The position numbers were made by a program, and so were the translations under genes. Below are positions 11,301-21,611 of a DNA stretch of 64,000 bases, piece by piece. The notes under the pieces were generated by a model. It had not been told where the DNA came from. It did not search any database and worked only from the letters and a program-made list of their open reading frames with translations. The stretch is from positions 1,674,001 through 1,738,000 of the forward strand of contig JAMXSV010000010.1 of assembly GCA_027559495.1 (NCBI GenBank). Reading direction: 5' to 3'. This DNA comes from Aurifilum marmelostoma (Eukaryota; Ascomycota; Sordariomycetes; Diaporthales; Cryphonectriaceae). Within the stretch, counting starts at the first letter, position 1. Each line of letters opens with the position of its first letter.

Positions 11301-12325
11301 ACATCGATGCCACCCTGGAGGAGGGTTCTTTCTTCCTGAAGACGTGCAGCGCGCTTCCTGTACCAGACATGACCGACAATAGAGACGATCAACGTCAAGA
11401 ACAAGACGCTGTAGACGAAGATGGAGGCGAAAGACAGGCACGGGAGCACGCCGACCTTGCAAGAACCCCTCTCCTTGACCTCGGGCAGCTCGGGGCACAC
11501 GTCAGGGCAATCGACGCACGCGCACCGGTAGTTCGGGTCATCGTCGTTACACTTCTTGGGAGTCATTGGAAGAGGGCCCATGTTTTTCTCCTCATACTTT
11601 GTCGGGAAGTTGATCTGGAACGGCGATCCGACCAGCTTCTCATCGCCTAGATACTTGAGGAGCTGGGTGTAGTTCTTCGCGCCACCGCCGATAAGTTTCA
11701 TGGCTTCACTGTTGCTCGGGCCGAACTTGACATTCTTGCAGCTGTCATAGAATCCAGTGCCATAGTCTTCCGATATCAGCTGGTCCAGCTCTGTGGTGAG
11801 GACCTTGTTGTTCTTGGTCATCGTCTTGGTAACGTTGATGAAGAGGGACTGATCGGGCGAGCACGTGAAAGTGCAAAACAGATTGTAGAAGTTGTCCTTG
11901 CACGCGGGACATGATGATATGATGGTATTCGCAGTCGAGAGTTCGTCTTTGAGGGCGTCAACCTGTGGGTGGTCACGATGTGTGTTAGCTAACCACCGAG
12001 ACTCCCCGTCCTGCCGACAATGCCGATGGAGGGATCGGTGCAAGACAAGACGACGTACCTGATCTTTTGTACAGCACACCGGCCCATCATTCCACTTAGA
12101 ACCGCACAGATCCACAAGCTGTTTCCTCAGCGACTCATTTGGCTCCTCAGCCTTTCCGTTGTCGACGCATGGCAGCTGCTTGCCGAAGAAGCTTTTGGAG
12201 CCGCAGTGATCTCGGATCGCGCAACGACCCGCCTCATGTATTGGTGTGTACAGCTCGTCTGCTGCGCGGGAGACACCAGCAAACAAGAGTGTCCCGGCTG
12301 CTGCCAGGACAGACAGTCTGGTCAT
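8393..12325 (-). CDS. ncr1: NPC1/Ncr1 sterol transporter
   Basis: Vacuolar/lysosomal membrane protein that moves sterol out of the organelle lumen, homologous to human NPC1 and yeast Ncr1. Two exons (12059-12325 and 8393-11962) give 1278 residues. The protein starts with a signal peptide (MTRLSVLAAAGTLLFAG), then the cysteine-rich N-terminal sterol-binding domain (for example SSCPACKDNFYNLFCTFTC). A transmembrane segment near residues 300-320 follows, then the lumenal domains, a sterol-sensing domain in the middle third (AKIIVISYVIMFLYASIALG onward) and a C-terminal RND-type bundle. It ends in an acidic cytosolic tail. The 96-nt intron (11963-12058) is a multiple of three and has no stop, so the unspliced frame is also open across 1310 codons. 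I call it an intron because of its good donor and acceptor and because removing it joins VCCTKDQ to VDALKDEL, as expected for the family. Confidence 0.95.
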   Translation of the reverse strand: MTRLSVLAAAGTLLFAGVSRAADELYTPIHEAGRCAIRDHCGSKSFFGKQLPCVDNGKAEEPNESLRKQLVDLCGSKWNDGPVCCTKDQVRRLVLHRSLHRHCRQDGESRWLANTHRDHPQVDALKDELSTANTIISSCPACKDNFYNLFCTFTCSPDQSLFINVTKTMTKNNKVLTTELDQLISEDYGTGFYDSCKNVKFGPSNSEAMKLIGGGAKNYTQLLKYLGDEKLVGSPFQINFPTKYEEKNMGPLPMTPKKCNDDDPNYRCACVDCPDVCPELPEVKERGSCKVGVLPCLSFASIFVYSVLFLTLIVSIVGHVWYRKRAARLQEERTLLQGGIDVSDDEDDEGRLVTNGAMLDRPTRAYRINTWCDKAFFKLGHLAARFPAITICSTLTLIIVLSAGWVRFEIEKDPARLWVSPSSAAAQEKEFFDSHFGPFYRAEKIFLVNDTLPSGPGPVLSYDTLQWWMDVEKGITQLESPTYRMRLDDVCLKPTGTACVVQSVAAYFGNEPALVGKKDWQDKLRACAQAPAECRPAYGQPLDPEMILGGYSGVSNIADATAMTATWVVNNYPEGSPEVARAMDWEQVLKNRLLDVQKEARERGLRLSFSTEISLEEELNKSTNTDAKIIVISYVIMFLYASIALGSTTLSLRDMLRNPAVSIVESKFSLGVAGIVIVLMSISASIGLFSWANLRATLIIVDVIPFIVLAVGVDNIFLIVHEFERVNIRNPDDDVELRVAKALGRMGPSILLSAITETVSFALGAFVGMPAVRNFAIYAAGAVFINAVLQVTLFISLLSFNQKRVEDSRMDCIPCIQIKAARVHLNGSNGNLGARLYEVPEEGFLQRFIIKHYAPTLLGKKVKVAVVAVFLGLFAAGVALIPEVKLGLDQRVAIPDDSYLIPYFNDLYDYFDAGPPVYFVTKDLDATHRENQQKICARFTTCESLSLTNILEQERKRTEVSYIASPAASWIDDFFLWLNPQFEECCVDHGSACFEGRDPAWNITMSGMPEGDEFVQYLQKFLSSPTTDDCPLGGQASYGSAVVVDEVKEKIPASHFRTMHSPLRSQDDFINAYTSARRIAADVSASTGAEIFPYSIFYIFFDQYVSIVGLTAGLLCAAVGIIFLLSSLLLGSVLTGAAVAITVVMAIVDIIGAMAVFDVSLNAVSLVNLIICVGIAVEFCAHIARAFMFPSRTFMERAKNRFRGRDARAWTALVNVGGSVFSGITVTKLLGVFVLAFTRSKIFEIYYFRIWVALVVFAATHALIFLPVVLSFMGGEGYVDPESEGDLEEDLASRRYRALREQIDDYSDED

Positions 12326-13679
12326 ATCGACCGAAAGTGATGCCGCCCTGCGGCTCCGGCTATGCTGTAGATCGAATGATGCCGAGTACTAGGTGATGAT
12401 GGGAGAAGCGCAGTGCCGTGGTGGCGTCGGCGATACGATTTCGGGGGTAGACAGGTGGTGATGGCCGTCGCTGTCAGAGGTCAAGAGGGAAAAGAATTCA
12501 GAGATAGTATATGATCAAAAAGGACGACTCAAATAAACGTTTGACGTTCTGAGAATTCTGACAAAAGTCAGAAGTGATCCGTGAGCGTGATCATCCGGCC
12601 ACAGCAGATGGGAAAGCGCATGCAAGGAGAGCTTCCGTTCTTCCCTTGTGACTGGTGACACGGAGGATGGTTGACGGGCTACCTTGCGTCATTCATGTAC
12701 CATAACAAGGCCGCGGCGCTAATCAGATACATGCCTGCGTACCCAAATCTGGTGTGTGTCAAGGTCGTTTGCTATCTCCGGTCTCGCCTTACGTTTCGCG
12801 CACTGCTGCCCCTTGTCTGCATGGCAGCATGGGTGGCTGGTACTTGTGTTGTCCCCGTGTACCCCGTGTCCTTGAAATACCACGTCAAGATTCCATGGGC
12901 GTAACGAAGACAATCCTATTGTTTGCGAATTATTAGTAGTGATCACAAATGGTTATAGGAGGCTCTGGAGGGAGGGCTCGTAGTATTATCCAGCCAGTTT
13001 CTTAAAGCAACACCACTGGCTTAATCTTCAGTATCTCCACAGCTCTCACTTGTACAAGGAATAGTTATAAGTCCAGCTACTTTGACAAATGTTCGCTGCA
13101 GATTGAATCGAACCTCCCTAATTTAATTTCCACGAGATATGTATATTACCGATCTGTAAATTTGACTGTGGCCCTCTCGGTGCAGAGATGTACTAGACAC
13201 ACAGTTGCTCTTGGGCTGAAGGTACTCCGTACAGTAAGTCAATCATGAATACAAAGTCCAGCACGACCTTTGAATTCTACATAAACTCCGTGACTCCACG
13301 CTACATGAACCTATTTCTTCTCCTGAAATAGATGTCGTACAAATCTCAAGATTCCCACTGCTCGTAAAGACAATATTCGTGTCCAGATCTGTCCATGATC
13401 CTTGTGCACATCGTCATTTGCAGTCGTGAGTTGCACTCGTCCAATCCCGGATAACAACAGCTGTGGGTCGCCGTTCCTGAGCCCTTCGGCATCCCACAGC
13501 ATCCAACCTTAAGGCCAACCTGCGAGAGCTTGAGCTCCAGACAACAGAAGGATACTCATCAACTCCGGTAAAGGGTGTCATTCGGCCCGGGCTATCGCAC
13601 CCGACCGCCCACCATGACGGCCGATAATTGGCAGACACTCCGCCTGTATTTGAACATTTGTTCCTGTTCAGTGTAGCCT
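12326..13679. other. intergenic; NPC1 promoter and downstream region
   Basis: About 1.35 kb. The part next to 12326 should be the NPC1 promoter and leader. No coding frame has convincing composition. An ACTCCGTA-type octamer occurs at 13223-13232 (TACTCCGTAC). Confidence 0.5.
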
Positions 13680-15431
13680 TCATGTCTTGCCTGTGACCAC
13701 AAACTGGCCAGTCTCGATCCTGATACGCCAGCCCTCTCGCTTGAGAGCAGCACCGACTTCTTGCCGCAACCTCGAGACGCCGCCCGCGCTGTGATTGCCC
13801 AGGCCCGTGACAACGGTAAAGCCCTCCTCTCGGGCTACTTTCGCGCGGTTCTCGCCCAGGCTGCTCCACCACGACTGCGTCTTCTCGAGCGCGATGCACA
13901 CGCCTTCCGCGACGGGGACGCCGTGCAGGTCTATATGGTTGGCCGAAGAGTTCTCGTCGACCAGTGCAAGGTATTTCTGCGAGTCTGCGGCCCTGGCAGC
14001 CCGGAGCTGCTCCCTGGCACGCTCGGCCAGGACGCCGGCGACGGGGCGAAAGTGCTTATCCGAAGCACCGCGGCGATAGGCCTGCTGAGCAGCCTGGAAA
14101 GTCTGCGCGGCGCTGTCGTGGGCGGCGGTGGCCTCTGCGGCCCGTTCGCTGTACGTCTTGCGTTTGGGGGGTTGCACTGTTCGCCAGTCAGACGGAGACA
14201 GGGCTGGGGAGTCGGGCGCAGAGTATGTGATTGTTGATGCAGGACTCGAAACAGTAGAGGCGCGCGGGAGGGACGTCCCGCGAAGTTGTTGTGACTTGTA
14301 GGCGGATGTCGTCGACTTCCCTATCGTCACATCTTCCTCGGATAGATTGGGGGGTGTCAGACTGTAGTTTACATTCAAGCGATTCTTGTTTTTGTCCTTG
14401 GGCGCATCGGAGCGTCCTGAAGTATTGATCAGCATGTTATCCAAGTGCTAGGAAGATGCCGTGGTTGCATGAGGAATGAATACCAAATCGGCGGCTGGGC
14501 TGCCCAAGGCCAAACACAAATATGTGTGACACTCAAATAAAGAAGCCGAGTTGACAATCAAAGCAATAACAGAAGGTGGAGCACATGGACTGACCTTTGT
14601 AACCTACAAGGCCATCCAGGCGAAAGGCGCCCTCAATGCCTTTGGGCCGGAGGCCTTGCTCCTCCAGGTACTGAATATTCAACAGCTCCTCGCAGGTCTT
14701 GGTGAAATCTCCCTTGAACCTCTTTAAAGTCATCCTGAGATCCATTTCGCTCAGATCTGCAAACATGATCTTCAGCTCAGCCACCTTGCCGTCCTCGTCC
14801 AGGGCGTACACGTTGACGTCCTTGGGGAGCTCGAGAGCGGCGAACCTCTCGGACAGGGTGTCGCTGCATTCCGTCTGGAGCGACATGTTCGCCGGGGACC
14901 TGTTGGAGCTGGAAAGTGAGGCCGAGTTGGTGCTGTCGCTGGGCCACTCCAGGCCGGCGGAGTCATCGGCGCGGCGGGCCAACTCCTGATCATCGCTCCC
15001 GAATCCACTGGCATTGAAGCCTAGACCCTCCTCTGCATTTGCATTCTGAGCCAGGTCCTCGAGAATGTCTCGGGCCTCGTCGAAGTGGGTTGTCAGATCA
15101 TAGTCGCCGATAATGGCTATGATCAGAGTGTCATCAAGCGAGGACCGAAATTCATCCTGGCTCATACGTCAGCCTCAGTGAGTATCCCTAGGCCGGTCGA
15201 TAGTAGGACCATGAAGAGGATATGTCTCTGTATCATATGGGCTGAAGTAAAAAGGTACATGCTGAACAAATTCCTGACGCCACAGAAGTGTCCAGACTGT
15301 ATGAAGGGCCGGTGTGAAAGAGAGAGGGAGAAAGAAAAGGGGAGGGGGTTTAGACCCGCGCAGCGTCAACTCACAATGAGTCTTTGGGTGAGCGCCTCAG
15401 CGTCATCGCTTCCTTGCGATGATTCCCCCAT
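13680..15431 (-). CDS. CUE-like/DUF1771/Smr-domain protein
   Basis: Predicted RNA- or DNA-handling protein of the eukaryotic Smr group; cellular role unknown. Three exons (15375-15431, 14595-15156, 13680-14416) join in phase to give 451 residues. The middle exon carries a CUE-like segment (around KIMFADLSEMDLRMTLKRF and CEELLNIQYLEEQ), which suggests ubiquitin binding. Residues about 280-345 match the alanine-rich helical DUF1771 region, and the C-terminus is an Smr domain with the diagnostic DLHG (about 368) and VTGLGNHS motifs. The first exon is only 19 codons and was placed by its start context and GTGAGT donor. The second-exon acceptor (CCAG before GAT) is the one that keeps the frame. 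An ATG just upstream at about 15166 also opens the frame but would bypass the first exon. Confidence 0.85.
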
Positions 15432-16991
15432 TTTCTCCTTGTTCCGTTCAGAAAATTAGACGAGGAGATTCGGAGAAACAGTCAAGGAGACCTGGGTTGA
15501 GTTCTAAGGGCTGTGAGGTGCTTGCCAATTGTGTCCGACTTCTGCTTCTTCTGTTGCAGATCATTGTTTTCGGGTATTTGGCTGACATGGTCTGGTTCTG
15601 GGTGGTGTCCAAGCCAAAAGTGATGAATCAGGCCCTACTCATCGGAGCCACAGCAGTCACAGCAGCAGCCGGAGCACTAATGTGAATACAGTCTAGTGCG
15701 CTACCTTGTGCCTTGGCCCCGCTGTAGGTCCATAGCCAGGCTGCCAGGCTGCCAGGCCCACCACACCCCCCAAACGGGCCAATCTACGACGTAATTATAC
15801 ATACTTGTTATATTTTACGATGAAGTACAACACCTTCTATAATACAACTGGCCCTTAGATTAAAAACCTGTAAGATTCATATGACAGAAGTATAACTACT
15901 ATACACTTTACCAAACCTCTTAAGAGAAATTTTTATGATCTTTGAGGGGGCTTAGAACCTAAATCCCGATCCTCAGATGATTCGCTCTAGGTACCCTACT
16001 TAACCTTTACAGCCCCAGCGAATACTATAGGCTACCAAACATGATACACGTAAAGCAGAAACACACGGATCCTTGCGCTGAGCCTAGGCCACGACTGACT
16101 TCTTGTGTAGAAACCTGAGAGAGTCCCCAAATCGCACAAGTCCCACGAATTGTCGGATTTATCTCCAAGGGCTTTGCTTAAAGGGAAGATTGAGAGAAAC
16201 AAAACAAGGATGGGCAAGAAGTAGAGCACAACAACATAGCGTCATACTGGTGCCCCGTGCTCACTTCCTAATCCATTGGGCAACCGGACGGAGCTTTTTT
16301 CGGAGCAAGACAACAGATTGATATATACGGAGTACTTCAGGCAGACTATTCACGTGGAGAAAAGTTTGTAAGCTGTCTTGGGCTGTCAATATCGCTCCAA
16401 ATTCCAATGTTAAGTTCGAGACCGCATCTGTCCTCACGGTGCCTCATTGAGCCGGTTGTTGCCATCTCTAGATGACACAGCAGACCCGATTTGCAATAGG
16501 GACTACCTCAACTTGAGCAGATTCTATGGACCGAGAAACAAGCATCCACATAGCTGAAGAGAGAAGATAAGTCCCCGAAGGGCTCGAGCTTCTCAATACC
16601 TGGTCCGCACTCCTCTTCCTCCTCCTTCTTCCGCAGCCGTGGGAAGAAGCGCGAGTTCTCATTGGCTTGCTCGGAAACCATTGGCTGTCAGTCCCTGTTG
16701 AACGACTCGGGGCCCACTCCCACCACCCTCACATCATAGGATTGTCGGGACAAGATGCTCTCAGTCCACATCTAGAATGTAGACGATCTTCTTGGGGCGC
16801 GGTCATTTTCTGATTCCCTTATTTCTGAGCGTCATGAAGGTAATATGGAAAGGGCTTTTCGAGGAAAGGCCTCCAAATATAAATAGGGATGGAATTTCCC
16901 CCTTCTTCTCAAGGCTATCATCATCCCATCCAATTCGCTCAGCAACAGTCCTTTCTCGCCTTAAATTTCCCCTTCTCACAATTGTAACAAG
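15432..16991. other. intergenic with an AT-rich block
   Basis: Divergent space between the Smr gene (-) and the dehydrogenase gene (+). The segment 15781-15960 is only about 32% G+C by hand count, far below the exons on either side. An acceptor-like CTTCTGTTGCAG lies just before 15561, followed by a frame to 15685 that is rich in hydrophobic residues. No partner exon is evident, so I do not call a gene. Confidence 0.5.
16878..16885 (+). promoter_or_regulatory. candidate TATA box of the SDR gene
   Basis: TATAAATA lies about 107 bases before the dehydrogenase start codon in a pyrimidine-rich leader. Position and sequence fit a core promoter, but no transcript start is known. Confidence 0.4.
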
Positions 16992-18015
16992 ATGGCCACA
17001 CCAGGTGTAACCTTCAACCCCAACACCGACATCCCTTCTCTGGAAGGCAAGGTCATCCTCATCACCGGCACCAACTGTGGCCTTGGAAAGCAGACCGCGC
17101 TGGAGCTGGTCAAACATAAGCCAGCCATGATCTGGATGACCGCTCGTAATGCCGAAAAGGGCCAGGAGGCGGCTGATGATGTGGTGCGCCAGGTGCCGGG
17201 TGCAGCCGTCACCTTTCTGCAGCTTGATCTGGCCTCCTTCGACTCCATCAAGAAGGCCGTCAAGACTGTGCTCGCCAAGTCGTCCCGGCTGGATGTCTTG
17301 ATGCTGAACGCAGGGCGTGAGAGAAATTCCCCTTTTCTTGAGAACCTGCCACATGCCCTGACCCCCCCCCCCCTCTCTTTCTATCGTTCCAGTTTGCTGA
17401 TATGCTTCTTGGGCCAAAGTGATGGGCGCCGCGCCTGCGTTGACAGCAGAGGGCTACGAGATCCACATGGGCACCAATCATATAGGCCACGCTCTCCTCC
17501 TCCGTCTCCTGACCCTCTTACTCCTCGAGACAGCTGCCTCCCACCCGGACACCCGCGTCGTCATCCTTGCCTCGGCCGCCTTCAAGCACGTCGGCCCCGA
17601 GAAGATCCAGTTCGACACGCTCAAGTCCCTCGAGGGGGTTAAGCCCGTCCCTCGCTACCTGCAGAGCAAGACGGCGAACCTCCTGTACACGCAGGGGCTT
17701 GCGCAGCACTACCCAGATCTCGTCTTCGTCTCGGTCGACCCAGGCGAGGTCGAGACCCAGCTCTTCAAGCGCGAGCCGGCAGATGAGCAGATGCGGTGGG
17801 TGCAGACGGAGGTGGCGCCTAAAATGTGGAGGCCCGTCGCGGAGGGCGTCAAAAATCAGCTTTGGGCGGCAACGACGCCTGTGAAGAACCTCATCAGCGG
17901 GCGGCACTATGAGCCGATTGGAAAGTATGAGCCTGTTGGGCTCATGCTTGATGCTGAGCTGTCCAAAGATGTCTGGACCTGGACCGAGAAAGAGCTGGAA
18001 GGTCAGCAGCTCTGA
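16992..18015 (+). CDS. short-chain dehydrogenase/reductase
   Basis: NAD(P)-dependent oxidoreductase with a Rossmann fold, of the retinol-dehydrogenase/WW-domain-oxidoreductase-like type; substrate unknown. Exons 16992-17316 and 17420-18015 give 306 residues. The cofactor motif TGTNCGLG is near residue 25, the NAG motif ends exon 1, and the catalytic pair is in YLQSK (YxxxK) in the second exon. The intron contains a run of 12 C followed by CTCTCTTT. The splice used here (donor GTGAGA, acceptor CCAAAG) restores the expected LNAG-L-MGAAP junction. The gene runs tail-to-tail into the Zn2Cys6 regulator with only 89 bases between stop codons. Confidence 0.9.
17362..17373. repeat. C12 homopolymer inside the SDR intron
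   Basis: Twelve consecutive C precede CTCTCTTT within the intron. It probably serves as part of a pyrimidine tract, and its length is likely to be unreliable in sequence data. Confidence 0.8.
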
Positions 18016-18104
18016 GGAAACCTGCGTAGTCTCTGCAACATGAGTATGGCTGTCAGGTTAGATCAGATGACCAGGAACACTGGGTTCACAGAAGCCACCT
18101 ATCC

Positions 18105-19997
18105 TCACCCTCCCGCCCTCTGCAGCGAGTCTTTTGTCGTGCCAAATGGACTGTCGAGATAAATCTCTCTGGTAATGTGTTGAAAATTACCGCTCCTATC
18201 GCTCGTGCGTTTGCAGGTCAGAATCACCTTTGTGTCCATTCTTTCTGGCAAGACGACACGGACATCGAAGACTCTTCGTGATGCTGGCAGCCTTGCGAAA
18301 AGATCTGGGCTAGAGTTCTTTTCTTCTACTTGCAAGACTTCTTGCGCCACACGCGCCGCAAACAAAGAGTCCCAGACGCCCTCTCTGCTCGGGAGGGTAC
18401 GCAAGAGCTCGATAGCTCGGAGCCTCACGTAAAAGATGCGGCAGTGAATGGCCGTATAATAAAGAGGTGGTGCCCAGCCAACATCGGCAGTGAAAAGGCA
18501 GTGTGTGGCGCCCAGTCTGTGGATAGGATCTTCTGTGGCGTGGACTGCCTGGATGGCTTTGAGAACCCCGTCTGCATGGGAAACCAAGGCCTCAAAACTT
18601 GCGCCGTGCGAATCATAGACCATCTCATTGTCTACTTCGAGGCTCGTCTCGGCCATGATGCACGCCATGAGGTAGTAGAGAAAGAGCATCTCGTAGCCGA
18701 TGCTCGAGATGGCCGTCATCTGGGCCTTCAATCTTGCCTTGGATGCCTCGTACGTGGCTAGCCATGCTTCCAGGCTTGCTTTGAGACGCTTCTGCATGTC
18801 GGCCGGGTCATCTTGAACCCTCGAGATGCAAGTCGCAGTGTTGCTATTGTTATTCACGACAACCCCACGATATACTTGCTGTTTGAGGCGCATGACACCA
18901 ACAAAGACGCCTTCCAGTGAGCGTCTTGCTTGGGACATAGAATCAAAAACGGACGGAATGCTGTTGTGTAGGCGTTGTCTGCCCGGGGGCAGCCAGTCCT
19001 CTTGACCACAGTGCACTGCAGGCAATCTCATACGCGTAAAAGCATCCGTGATCCAGTCATCAGCATGGTCTCTGTTTGTTGGAGATGTGTTGTTATAGAC
19101 AGACTCGGCTGCTGACCCATGTTGCTCCTGATGCTCCAGGTCCTTGTTCAGCAGAGCAAGAATCTTGACACCATTTTGCAGGTGAATGTTGCCGGCATGG
19201 TATCGACCGCGCAACAGTTCCAGGCAGGCAAACAATAGACAAGTAACAAGCGCGATGCGAATCGACGATTTCTCGTGGGGAAAAACAGCATGTCGTTCGA
19301 GGAGATGGCCGATGGCCTTGCTGTACTGGTGCAGCGTAAACTGCTCCAGAGGGTCAGGCGCCACCTCGGACCCTGCCTCATAGCTCCCGATGCAGACACG
19401 CCTGTGGGCTGAGCTCAAGGCCAACATGGCATTGAAGACACACGGCTCCTGTAGGCCGGCCTGCAAGACGAGGGTGGTCCAGAAGGGCGAGACAAATGGC
19501 CCTCCAATCTTGACGGCGGTGCGTGAGCGGAACCATTCTAGAGAGCACTGCTCGTCCTGGGTTGTTGGTCTGGGCGTCGCTGGAATGAGACTCGATCTGA
19601 CAGGGCTGGTGGGATGGTAGAGCTTCCGGTCTGAAGGACGGAGAGCGCTGCTTGTGTTCGTGCTACCTCCGCCTCCCCCCCAGATCCCGTAGCCATCACA
19701 TACGCGGCCGGTCGAGACACAGCGATTGCATGATGGCCAAGCTTCATCACACTTGACCTTTCGACTTCTTGGGGGAGGCAACGCAATGAGCATTGCGCAC
19801 AGGAATGAATGGATGTGTATAGGGAAAGAGAAGTGCGGATTGAGGTTAGGCGCACGTACTTACTTACAAGTCCGGCATCCTGACTTTACCCTCGGGTTAC
19901 CCCTGCCAATGCGTGCCCTCTTTTTGGGCTCTCGAGGCAGTGTGGATGATGATGGTGGTGGTGGTGATGCCTCGTCGGGGTTTCCGTGATCCATCAT
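18105..19997 (-). CDS. Zn2Cys6 fungal transcription factor
   Basis: Nuclear DNA-binding regulator. Exons 19864-19997 and 18105-19767 give 598 residues. The binuclear zinc cluster spans the splice junction: cysteines at 41, 44, 51, 58, 61 and 68 (C-x2-C-x6-C-x6-C-x2-C-x6-C). A basic stretch (PKKRARI) before it is probably nuclear-targeting. Of the two overlapping GTAAGT donors, only the second keeps CRTCKSRKVKCDE intact. The rest resembles the fungal-specific regulatory region of the Fungal_trans_2 type (starting around CSLEWFRSRTAVKIGGPF). The start is the first of two adjacent ATGs; the frame is open further upstream but without an ATG. It may control the dehydrogenase, amidase or other nearby enzyme genes, but that is inference from position only. 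Confidence 0.9.
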
Positions 19998-21611
19998 CAC
20001 CTTTACTTGTCCCCGCCCAGCATTTGTAGTAAATGTAACTAGTGAAGATCTTGGAGGCTGGAGGTGTTTGGCATGGTTGTAGCGAAGAGGGGACGGATGA
20101 AGTCGAGGGAGGTTGCCCCCCTGCCCCCTAGTTTTGGGTGGTGTACAGTAAGCAGCCAAGTAAAGCGGACCTAGAAGCGCCTGTAAGTCGGCAAGCCAAC
20201 CTCCAATCCTCTCTCCCCGCTTGAACCAGCAACGCCTCAGGCTTTAATCATCTTACACGCTACCACGCGGTATAATAAAGGTACTTAAGCAAGCATTCCG
20301 AAGAGGTAATTTATTCATGCAAAGCATTGTCTCGAGATCCTCTAGCATGCTGTAACCACAGTACTTTTCATCTCTGCAGCAGTGAGAATGCTTCCTCTCC
20401 GCGGATCCCGTCCAGTATACCGGAGCGGGGTCCCGCGGATCATACCACACTGCAGTATTCTATCACCAAGATAGCAAGCTCAATGGGCCACTTGCCGAGC
20501 CTTCCGGAGCATATTTGCCAGGCCTAAATGCCAAACCTGATACTCGGTCACTGTAGCCGCACTGCAGCGGTGCATTATTGCAGGACAAGACCCACATAAA
20601 TATATGTATGGCCTCCAGACGACATCCCATCCCTTGCTGCAGGGCGCGTATCATGGCCTTTTGGAGAAGCGAATAAGAGAAAAAGAAGTGGATGACGGTG
20701 TGTGCTGTCCTTGCTTACTTGTCGTTGATCTTATTCCTCCGATTATAACGCATCCATGTTTTTTTTTTTTTTTGGTACTGCTTTTTTTTTTCTTCTTGTG
20801 AAGAGTCTGGGCCGCGGCACTCTCTTTAATACTCACACGCTTGCTTGTTTTGAATAGGGTGACATTGCGTGTTCTTTATAGGAAACTCTCTCGCTCGCTC
20901 GTATTTGGAGCTCCAGTCAACACGGTCCCATTTCTTTCCTCTACGCCGCCCTCGAGGTATCGGTCGATGCATCGAGTCTTGGGGGGAATAACGGACTACA
21001 CACCCACCTGCCCACCCACCCTTCTTCTCTCCACCGAACCCTATTCCCTAACGTAAAATACCGTCATCAAAGCCGAAACATTTCCAGAAGAGTCCCGACG
21101 ATCAGGACAACTGCTCCTTGGGGTGAGCTGCAGGTTTAGCTGACACTGCATGAAAGAGGGCGATAAGTCCTTTGTCGTTCATACGTTCTCCGGCACCCTC
21201 GGACCAACAGTTGTGTTCTCTTTGGCTGATCTGAAAGTATACTTTTTGGAGACCACCACACACTCTCACACAGACGGCCGAGGACTGACGCTATTCCCAC
21301 CTCCACGACACACAATCCTTTGTTCGGGATCCGCTAGCCACCCGAGCCACATATTGTCACGGGTTTCTTTTCCCTCCCTAGCCTATAGTTTCCCTTTCCG
21401 TGGGCCTGTTGTATTATTCAGTCACCACTCTTTCGTTTTCCACCTCCTCTTCTGTCTAGCTCTTGTTCATTCGCTCAGCCCATCCCTGGCAGTGACAGAA
21501 AAATACAAACAAGTCATCAGTGGGGGTGACGAGTCAGACAGAATCACTTCTTCTCACCTCTTGCGCACTATTATACACAAGGACAACAAACCAGGATAAT
21601 ACCCAAAAGCC
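19998..21611. other. divergent intergenic region, TF and amidase promoters
   Basis: About 1.6 kb between two divergently transcribed genes. It contains two long T tracts around 20759-20792 and pyrimidine-rich DNA over about 20990-21600, which is probably the amidase leader. Frames in it have low-complexity composition and are not credible as genes. Confidence 0.5.

Noticed and set aside
8393..12325. NPC1 as a single 1310-codon exon
   Set aside because: The stretch 11963-12058 has splice signals, and its translation is Arg/His-rich and unlike the family; removing it restores the expected junction.
13761..14237. 158-codon frame on the + strand
   Set aside because: Shadow of the DUF1771/Smr exon on the opposite strand.
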